Source: Frankiaceae bacterium (lineage in GTDB: Bacteria > Actinomycetota > Actinomycetes > JAVEEJ01). Taken from it: DNA of 15,261 nt. Under the pieces are notes generated by a model, which saw nothing but the letters and a program-made list of their open reading frames with translations, did no database searches and had not been told where the DNA came from. The stretch lies in assembly GCA_030840515.1 (NCBI GenBank), contig JAVEEJ010000340.1, forward strand, positions 1 to 15,261. Reading direction: 5' to 3'. Shown one piece after another: positions 6,684 through 12,232 of the stretch. The position numbers were made by a program, and so were the translations under genes. Every line of letters begins with the position of its first letter. The stretch's first letter is position 1.

Positions 6684-7747
6684 TAGACGACGGCGTCGAC
6701 CTGGTAGACGCGCACGGTGACGGTCCTGGCGCTGAGCAAGCCGCCCAGGGCGCCGCCGTACACGCGGACCCTGATCTGGTCGTTGAAGCGCTTCGCCGCT
6801 GCAGGCAGGCTCAGGGTGACCACCCGGCTCGCGCTGCTCGTGCTGACGCTGCCGAGGGGGACGAGGCTCCCGCGGTTGCCCACGAGCAGCTGGACCGTGA
6901 CCGGCTGGCCGCTCGGCGTGACGCTGGCCAGCGTGAAGCGCAGCGCGCGGGCCTGCCGCAGGTCGAGTGGCAGCCGCATCAGCAGGTCGACGGTGCCTGT
7001 CGTGACCGTCGAGAGGGCGCGCACCGTGATCCGCGCGGAGTCGTCGGCGCTCGAAGGGCCGGAGTAGCCGATGCCGTAGGGGAACAGGTCCTCGCCGTAG
7101 GTCAGCGTGCGCAGTCGTGGGTCCCAGCTCTGCTCGAAGCTCGCGAGGGTGCGGGTGGAGCTCACCACGCCGCCGTCGTAGGGCATCGCGTCGGCGGGCT
7201 CGCGGGTGACGCCGTAGCTGCTGCTGTAGGAGTCCACGAAGTCCAGCGTGTTGAAGGCCATGGAGTAGCCGCTCACTACCCCGTCAGCCGCGCCGACGCC
7301 GACGTAGTGCGCCCGCGGGTCGAGGATGTTCGCCCGGTGGGGGGCGGAGTTCATGTAGGCCGACACCAGGGCGGCGGGGCTGCTCGCTGCCCCGTATCCG
7401 ACGTTCTCGGCGAGGAAGTGCCAGTTGGCCGAGCCCGCGCTCGAGACGTCGCCGTAGATGGCCGGGTTGTGCGAGATGGCGCCCCGGAACGCCATGTGGG
7501 CCGCCCAGCGCCGCGCCACGTCCGTGGTGCCCGAGGCGGCGACGAGACGACTGAGGCCCCGGGCTGCGCGCTGGTCGTTGATGCCGTCGAGGACTCCCGC
7601 CTCGAAGCGGTTGAGCGTGACCCCGTTGACGACCGCGGCCTGGGCCGGCGTGGTCGCCAGGAAGGGGGTCAGCAGCACCGCGGCGAGCACCGGGAGCAGG
7701 GCTCGGCGGGCAGCGCGACCCCGGAGGGGATGACGTCGGGAGGGCAT
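6683..7747 (-). CDS. Secreted CAP (SCP/PR-1-like) domain protein
   Basis: The 354-residue product has an Arg-rich start, a hydrophobic core and a signal peptidase site after AQA at about residue 37. A CAP domain spans about residues 45-170. Its cavity residues are visible: His93 (ISHNP), Glu114 (AENVGYG) and His137 (NSAPHRANILD). This set is typical of bacterial SCP-like proteins, whose biochemical role is mostly unsettled. Residues about 180-354 form a second, beta-rich region with no recognised family, possibly a binding domain. The ATG at 7747 is preceded by AAGG seven bases upstream. Its own promoter candidate lies at 7816-7844. It follows the amidase gene on the same strand after a 122-base gap. 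Both proteins are secreted, so a joint envelope role is possible but not shown. Confidence 0.85.
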   Translation of the reverse strand: MPSRRHPLRGRAARRALLPVLAAVLLTPFLATTPAQAAVVNGVTLNRFEAGVLDGINDQRAARGLSRLVAASGTTDVARRWAAHMAFRGAISHNPAIYGDVSSAGSANWHFLAENVGYGAASSPAALVSAYMNSAPHRANILDPRAHYVGVGAADGVVSGYSMAFNTLDFVDSYSSSYGVTREPADAMPYDGGVVSSTRTLASFEQSWDPRLRTLTYGEDLFPYGIGYSGPSSADDSARITVRALSTVTTGTVDLLMRLPLDLRQARALRFTLASVTPSGQPVTVQLLVGNRGSLVPLGSVSTSSASRVVTLSLPAAAKRFNDQIRVRVYGGALGGLLSARTVTVRVYQVDAVV

Positions 7748-7815
7748 ACAAGAACCTTCGGCACGGGGGCTGTGGGCATGAAGAGGCCACCGGAATGAGG
7801 TCGCGGGGCTCGTCC

Positions 7816-7844
7816 ACTATCACCCACAACATCCCGAATGTCAC
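7816..7844 (-). promoter_or_regulatory. Promoter candidate of the CAP-domain gene
   Basis: On the minus strand a -35 box GTGACA (7839-7844) and a -10 box GATAGT (7816-7821) are separated by exactly 17 bases. They match five and four of six positions of the vegetative consensus. Transcription would start near 7809, leaving a leader of about 60 bases before the ATG at 7747. Confidence 0.6.
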
Positions 7845-7849
7845 ATTCG
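7835..7849. promoter_or_regulatory. Palindrome covering the -35 box, operator candidate
   Basis: CGAATGTCACATTCG is a perfect 7-1-7 palindrome that contains the whole -35 box of the CAP-gene promoter candidate. A protein bound there would block or reposition RNA polymerase. The binding protein is unknown. Confidence 0.5.
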
Positions 7850-7869
7850 CACAAGGACCCCGGGGACGT

Positions 7870-8994
7870 TCAGGCGGGGTCCACGCACCGTCCCGGCAGG
7901 GGAGGGGCCGGGGGGTCGGCCGGCCGGGTCAGCGGACGGCGCCAGCCGGAGCCGGGGGTGTCTGCGCTGGTCACAGCCACGACGCCGTCGGCAAGCGCAC
8001 CCGCAAGGCCGGCCCTGACCGCGGGCCTGGCCAGCAGCGCAGCCTCGCGGGGCGCGCTGAGGTAGGCGGACTCTGCTATCACCCAGGTGACATGAGCCTG
8101 GCGCAGCAGTCCGTAGTAGTCCTGCCCGTTGCGGCCGAGCCGGTAGAGCGCACCGGAGTCGGGGTTGGCCGCCCACCGCCGGACGGTCGGCGTCCACTGC
8201 TCCAGGTAGTGCCGCACGGACGCGTAGACCACGCCTGCGGCCCGCCGCCCGGCCGGGTCGGCGACCGATCCGTAGGCCGAGGTGCCAGGGCTCGACCGAG
8301 TCGTCTCCGGCGAAGCGTTCAGGTGCACCGACAGCGCGAGGTCAGCCCGCAGGGCGTCGGCGAGGGCCACTCGGAAGCCGATCGTGGCCTCCAGGTCCCG
8401 GTCGCGGGTGAGCACCACCCGCCCGACGCGGCCCCGTAGGTCGACGGCGGCGCGCCGTGCCAGGTCGAGCACCACGTCCTTCTCCCGGGTGCCGTCAGGT
8501 GCGTGCGTGCCCTCGGCCCGCCCGCCGTGCCCGGGGTCGATCACCACGAGGACGTCGTGCGGGCCAGAGGGCGGTATGCGCCGCAACGACCCGGTGACTA
8601 AGGTTCTGGTCCCGCACGGAGTCAGGACGACGGGCGCGGCCGCAGTGCCCCCCACCCGCGGCAGGGTCAGTCCGGCGGCCAGCGTCCCGCCGTCGCCGCG
8701 CTGCACTCGGTCGAGGGTCACCACGGCGCCGAGCGCGGGAGGCGGCGCGGAGCGGGCCACCCGCGGCCAGCGCACGCCTTGTCCGCCGTAGTCGATGGCA
8801 GCCGGCGTGGTGGTCGGGGACGGCGTCACGGGCGGCGTCGAGGCCGGGGCGGTCGGCGGGCTGGAGGTCGGCGTAAGCGTCGGGCTGGGGGCGGCGGACG
8901 GGGTGCCTCCGCTCGACGTGCACGCGGCGAGGCAGGGGCCGGCCAGCAGCACCACGACGAGCAGGAGCCGGGCGCGAGTACGGCGTTCGCGCAC
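7870..8994 (-). CDS. Lipoprotein N-acetylmuramoyl-L-alanine amidase (Amidase_3)
   Basis: The 374-residue product would cut the bond between MurNAc and L-Ala in peptidoglycan, outside the membrane. Residues 1-25 are a lipoprotein signal with basic start, hydrophobic core and lipobox LAAC; Cys25 would be lipidated. A Ser/Thr/Pro-rich linker follows (about 28-66). The Amidase_3 fold runs from about 148 to 341. Its zinc and catalytic residues are His156 (DPGHGG), Glu171, His224 (SVHLNAS) and Glu308 (VIAESAYLS), so it should be active. Residues about 85-140 between linker and amidase fold are unassigned. The GTG at 8994 was chosen because it gives a compact lipoprotein signal and lies one base after the upstream stop (TGA-G-GTG), implying coupling. 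An ATG at 9036 would put 14 extra residues in front of the signal. Confidence 0.88.
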   Translation of the reverse strand: MRERRTRARLLLVVVLLAGPCLAACTSSGGTPSAAPSPTLTPTSSPPTAPASTPPVTPSPTTTPAAIDYGGQGVRWPRVARSAPPPALGAVVTLDRVQRGDGGTLAAGLTLPRVGGTAAAPVVLTPCGTRTLVTGSLRRIPPSGPHDVLVVIDPGHGGRAEGTHAPDGTREKDVVLDLARRAAVDLRGRVGRVVLTRDRDLEATIGFRVALADALRADLALSVHLNASPETTRSSPGTSAYGSVADPAGRRAAGVVYASVRHYLEQWTPTVRRWAANPDSGALYRLGRNGQDYYGLLRQAHVTWVIAESAYLSAPREAALLARPAVRAGLAGALADGVVAVTSADTPGSGWRRPLTRPADPPAPPLPGRCVDPA

Positions 8995-8995
8995 C

Positions 8996-9775
8996 TCAGT
9001 CGAGCAGATCGGGCTGCTCCGCGACGATCCGGTCATACAGCGGCTGGAACTGGAACCAGCCGGCCAACTCGCTGCCGACCTGCTGGTAGGTCAGCCTCGC
9101 CTGCTCAGGGTCGATGTGCACGACGCGTCCCGCGGCCTTGGCCAACAGCTGCGCCTGGCAGGACCGCTCCATCGTGATGAACCACCAGATCGCCGAGTCC
9201 ACCGTCTGCCCGACCGTGAGCAGGCCGTGGTTGCGCAGGATCACGGCCTTGCTGTCGCCGAGTGCGTGCGCGATGCGCTTGCCCTCCTCGACGTCGAGCA
9301 CCACTCCGGTGTAGTCGTCGAAGAGGCTGTGGTCCTCGTAGAACGCGCAGACGTCCTGCGTGATCGGCTCGAGGTGCTCACCCAGCGCCGAGAGGGACTT
9401 CCCGTAGATCGAGTGCGAGTGCGCGGCGCCGACCGCATCCGGGCGTGCCTGATGCACCTGCGAGTGGATGGCGAAGGCGGCTGCGTTGACCGGGTAGCGG
9501 CCTTCCACCACGTCGCCGTTGTGGTTCACCAGGAGCAGGTCGCTGACCTTGATGTGCGCGAACGGCATCGCGAAGGGGTTCACCCAGAAGTGGTCGGCGA
9601 GCTCGGGGTCACGCGCGGTGATGTGACCGGCGACGCCCTCCTCGAAGCCCATCTTGGAGAACAGGCGGAAGCCGGCGGCCAGGCGCTGCTTGCGGTGCAG
9701 CCGCTCGGCGTCGAGGGAGTCGAACGTGGGTGGCACGCGCCAGATGAGGTCAGCACGGTTCTTCAGGTCAGCCAT
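8996..9775 (-). CDS. Class II aldolase/adducin family protein
   Basis: The 259-residue cytoplasmic protein contains the aldolase II/adducin fold. Zinc ligands match FucA: His119 and His121 (AHSHS) and His183 (RNHGLLTVG). Aligned on the RPDA motif, the catalytic Glu73 of L-fuculose-phosphate aldolase corresponds to Ala100 here (VNAAAFAIH). It therefore has the metal site but lacks the acid/base residue of the classical aldolases, as in the adducin-like branch. The substrate cannot be named. The ATG at 9775 has no strong Shine-Dalgarno. It is 24 bases after the TetR stop and one base before the amidase start, so the three genes may be co-transcribed. Other branches of this fold (dehydratase-like, epimerase, decarboxylase) remain possible. 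Confidence 0.85.
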   Translation of the reverse strand: MADLKNRADLIWRVPPTFDSLDAERLHRKQRLAAGFRLFSKMGFEEGVAGHITARDPELADHFWVNPFAMPFAHIKVSDLLLVNHNGDVVEGRYPVNAAAFAIHSQVHQARPDAVGAAHSHSIYGKSLSALGEHLEPITQDVCAFYEDHSLFDDYTGVVLDVEEGKRIAHALGDSKAVILRNHGLLTVGQTVDSAIWWFITMERSCQAQLLAKAAGRVVHIDPEQARLTYQQVGSELAGWFQFQPLYDRIVAEQPDLLD

Positions 9776-9799
9776 GCGGGTCAGTGTTGAGCGCCCCCG

Positions 9800-10396
9800 C
9801 TAGCGGGTCAAGCCGTGCAGCAGCAGGTCCACGTTCGCCCGCACCCGCCGCTCCACCCCCTCCGGGGAGAACAGCGGCTCGGGCAGCAGCGGCTCGAGCA
9901 CCGGCGCCAGCCACAGCGGCCCGACCACCAGCATGAGCAGCTGGACGGCGGCGTACTCGCGATCCACGTCGTGACGGACCACTCCGGCCGCGACGAGATC
10001 GTCCAGCTCGCGGCGCGCGAGCCCCAGGGCGCGGGTGGGCAGGTCGGACCGGCCCTCCGGCTCGAGCAGGGCTCGCCGGAGGTAACCGCGCACGGCCGGC
10101 ACGGCGACGAGCCGCCCCACGGTCCCCACCAGGCGTGTCACCAGGTCGGTCCTGTCGCTGCTGGGGGTCGGCGCGGCGGTGGCGAGCGCTGCCTCGAAGC
10201 GCTCCAGCACGGCGGCGTCGACGGCAGCACGCAGTCCCTGCTTGGAGCCGAAGTGGAAGATCACCAGGGACGGGCTGACCTGCGCTGCGGCCGCGACGGC
10301 GCGCACAGTGGTGGCGCGCTCGCCGCGCTCGGCCAGGCTCTCCAGCGCAGCGAGCAGGATTCGGTCACGGGCGTCAGGCGGCGACGGAACGGACAC
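9800..10396 (-). CDS. TetR-family transcriptional regulator
   Basis: The 198-residue protein has an N-terminal TetR helix-turn-helix. It opens DARDRILLAALESLAERG and continues with the recognition region TTVRAVAAAAQVSPSLVIFH, up to HFGSKQGLRAAVDAAV (residues 8-64). This is a clear match to the family pattern ending in xHFGSKxxL. The C-terminal part (about 80-198) is a helical ligand and dimer domain whose ligand is unknown. The start GTG lies seven bases downstream of a -10-like TACGCT, consistent with a leaderless mRNA. It is divergent from the CphA-like ligase gene across 23 bases, the classic layout for a TetR regulator controlling itself and its neighbour. It also precedes the aldolase-like and amidase genes on its own strand. 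Confidence 0.9.
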   Translation of the reverse strand: MSVPSPPDARDRILLAALESLAERGERATTVRAVAAAAQVSPSLVIFHFGSKQGLRAAVDAAVLERFEAALATAAPTPSSDRTDLVTRLVGTVGRLVAVPAVRGYLRRALLEPEGRSDLPTRALGLARRELDDLVAAGVVRHDVDREYAAVQLLMLVVGPLWLAPVLEPLLPEPLFSPEGVERRVRANVDLLLHGLTR

Positions 10397-10419
10397 AACG
10401 CCCAGCGTAGGGTGCGCGG
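10397..10419. promoter_or_regulatory. Compact divergent promoter with overlapping -10 boxes
   Basis: Only 23 bases separate two divergent GTG starts. A TANNNT box TAGGGT (10408-10413) lies six bases before the plus-strand GTG at 10420. TACGCT on the minus strand (plus-strand 10404-10409) lies seven bases before the TetR GTG at 10396. The boxes share their TA bases. Both spacings fit actinobacterial leaderless transcripts. No convincing -35 boxes were seen. A short inverted repeat GGGTG/CACCC (10418-10433) is a possible TetR operator half-pair. Confidence 0.45.
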
Positions 10420-12099
10420 GTGCCTGGCCACCCCGCCACCGTCGTGGAGCTGCGGGTTCTCGAAGGCCCCAACGCGTTCTTCCCCAAGCCGGCGGTGAAG
10501 CTCGTGCTCGACGTCGGGCCGCTGACCAGCGCCGATGGGAGCTTGTTGGCGGCTCTCGGGGGCAAGCCGGGGGGTCCTGGCTCGCTGCAGCGCCGGCGCT
10601 GGACGGCCCGGCTGGTGGGCGGGCTCGTGCGGGACGTGGCGGCGGCCGCCGGGACCGGACGACTGGCGGTGCGCTCGCGGCCCGGCCACGACGTGGACCG
10701 GCTTGTGGTGGCGTTCCCGTGGCGGGCTCGGGGCCGCGCCGAGGCCCTGGCGCTGGCCGTCGCGGACCTGGTCGCCCAGCTCCCTTCCGGGGTGGATCGG
10801 CGGGCCGCGATGGTCGCCGACGCGGCGTCGCGGGTCGCCGCCGCCGACCCGGGGGAGCCGGCGAGCGTCCGGCGTCCGGGTGTCCCGACCGTCGCGGTGA
10901 CGGGCACCAACGGCAAGACCACCACCACCCGCCTCATCGCGCACATCGGCCGGGCAGCCGGTCTGTCGGTGGCGTGGACGAGCACGGATGGCGTGTACGT
11001 CGACGGTGTGGCCCTGGAGCACGGAGACTGGTCCGGCCCCGGGGGAGCCGCGCTGGCGCTCGATCAACCCGGGCTCGGGCTGGCCGTCCTGGAGACGGCG
11101 CGCGGCGGGATCTTGCTGCGCGGCATGGCCGTCAGCGCGGTCGACGTCGGCGTGGTCACCAATGTCGCTGCCGACCACCTCGGGCTCCAGGACATCCACA
11201 CCGTGGACGAGCTGGCCGAGGTCAAAGCGGTGGTGGCGCGGGTCGTAAGGGCGGGCGGCTGGGTGGTCCTCAACGGTGACGACCCGCGGGTGCTGGCCAT
11301 GCGCACCCAGTCGAAGGGAACGCCGATCGTCTTCTCGCTCGATCCGCACTCGCCGTCGATCCGGACCGCGCTCGACGCGGGAGGGTCAGCGGTGACGGTG
11401 GCCGACGGCTCGATGTGCCTCGTGGACCGGCGCGGCGACCTGGACCCCGTCCTGCCGGTGCTCGAGGTGCCCGTGACGTTGAGCGGCCTGTCCTCCCACA
11501 ACACGGCCAACGCCCTCGCCGCGCTCGGCGCAGCGGTCGGCCTCGGCCTGCCTCGCGCAGCCATCGTCGAAGGCCTGCGCACCTTCGTGCCCGACCTCGA
11601 CCTCAACCCCGGTCGGATGAACCTGTGGGACTGCGCAGGCGTCGCGGTCGTGGTCGACCTGGCGCACAACGAGGACGGGCTGCGGGCGCTGCTTCAGGTC
11701 GCCCGCGGGCTGCGACTGCCGGGCGGGTCCGTGCGGTTGGTAGCCGGCACGGCGGGGGACCGCACCGACGAGGTGCTGCGCGGCATCGGGCACATCGCGG
11801 TGCACGGCGCCGACGACGTCGCGGTAGCCGACAAGCTCCGTTACCTGCGGGACCGCGACGCCTCCGAGCTGCATGAGCAGATCAGCGAAGGCGCAGGGCA
11901 GCCGCTCGAGCGATATCCGGATGAGCTCACCGCGCTCGGCGTACTCGTGTCCCGATCCTCCTCGGGCGACGTGGTCGCCGTGATGTGCCACGAGCAGCTC
12001 GACGAAGTCGGCGCGTACCTGCGGTCACGCGGCGGGACGGTGCTCGACGCCGAGCAAGTGGCGACGCGGGTTCGCGCGGCACAGGCGGGGTCGCGCTAG
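10420..12099 (+). CDS. CphA-like Mur ligase family protein lacking the ATP-grasp domain
   Basis: The 559-residue product resembles cyanophycin synthetase with its middle removed. Residues about 9-145 resemble the CphA N-terminal domain (LEGPNAFFPKPAVKLVLD against RGPNIWSYDPAIHLVVDL in CphA here). Residues about 155-555 are a Mur ligase module with P-loop GTNGKTT (162-168) and motifs TSTDGV, ARGGIL and DHLGL shared with the neighbouring CphA. The late motif AGDR is shared too. The roughly 320-residue ATP-grasp domain that adds Asp in CphA is absent. Mur ligases join an amino acid to a carboxylate with ATP, so an amide ligase activity is likely; the substrate is unknown. The start is the GTG at 10420; a GTG at 10444 is an alternative. 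It is divergent from TetR and convergent with cphA. It is not a fragment: the frame is intact and the promoter is its own. Confidence 0.85.
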   Translation: MPGHPATVVELRVLEGPNAFFPKPAVKLVLDVGPLTSADGSLLAALGGKPGGPGSLQRRRWTARLVGGLVRDVAAAAGTGRLAVRSRPGHDVDRLVVAFPWRARGRAEALALAVADLVAQLPSGVDRRAAMVADAASRVAAADPGEPASVRRPGVPTVAVTGTNGKTTTTRLIAHIGRAAGLSVAWTSTDGVYVDGVALEHGDWSGPGGAALALDQPGLGLAVLETARGGILLRGMAVSAVDVGVVTNVAADHLGLQDIHTVDELAEVKAVVARVVRAGGWVVLNGDDPRVLAMRTQSKGTPIVFSLDPHSPSIRTALDAGGSAVTVADGSMCLVDRRGDLDPVLPVLEVPVTLSGLSSHNTANALAALGAAVGLGLPRAAIVEGLRTFVPDLDLNPGRMNLWDCAGVAVVVDLAHNEDGLRALLQVARGLRLPGGSVRLVAGTAGDRTDEVLRGIGHIAVHGADDVAVADKLRYLRDRDASELHEQISEGAGQPLERYPDELTALGVLVSRSSSGDVVAVMCHEQLDEVGAYLRSRGGTVLDAEQVATRVRAAQAGSR

Positions 12100-12130
12100 C
12101 AGCACCTCTTGGCTACTCGCGTCCCTCCCG

Positions 12131-12202
12131 CACGCGCCCTGTCGCCATATTCGCGCGACACGCCGGCGTGTCGCGCGAATTTGGCGACAGGCACAGCGCG
12201 TG
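12131..12202. terminator. Long near-perfect palindrome between convergent genes, bidirectional terminator or dispersed repeat
   Basis: The core is 12140-12189: two 25-base arms with no spacer and a single mismatch. Past a four-base bulge (12192-12195) the arms extend by a further nine pairs, giving a 72-base hairpin. It sits between the ends of the CphA-like ligase gene and cphA, the right place for a bidirectional terminator. No U-rich tract follows on either strand, as is common in high-GC actinobacteria. The length and near perfection are unusual for a terminator, so a mobile palindromic repeat is also possible. Confidence 0.6.
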
Positions 12203-12212
12203 GGCAGTAACC

Positions 12213-12232
12213 CGAGCGCCGGTTGGTGCTCG
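12213..12232 (-). terminator. Small hairpin immediately after the cphA stop codon
   Basis: CGAGC and GCTCG (12213-12217 and 12228-12232) pair across a ten-base loop directly after the cphA TAG. It is weak alone but lies just before the large palindrome. Confidence 0.3.

Noticed and set aside
7748..7869. Possible cyclic-di-AMP (ydaO-type) riboswitch before the CAP-domain gene, as known for some actinobacterial wall genes
   Set aside because: The leader after the predicted transcription start is only about 60 bases, too short for that riboswitch, and none of its conserved elements were recognised.
8795..9790. A 331-codon plus-strand frame opposite the aldolase-like and amidase genes
   Set aside because: It overlaps two convincing genes on the other strand and shows no domain or ribosome site.
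9796..9807. Palindrome CCCGCTAGCGGG at the TetR stop codon
   Set aside because: It is short, partly coding and without a loop; it is not distinguishable from chance in GC-rich sequence.
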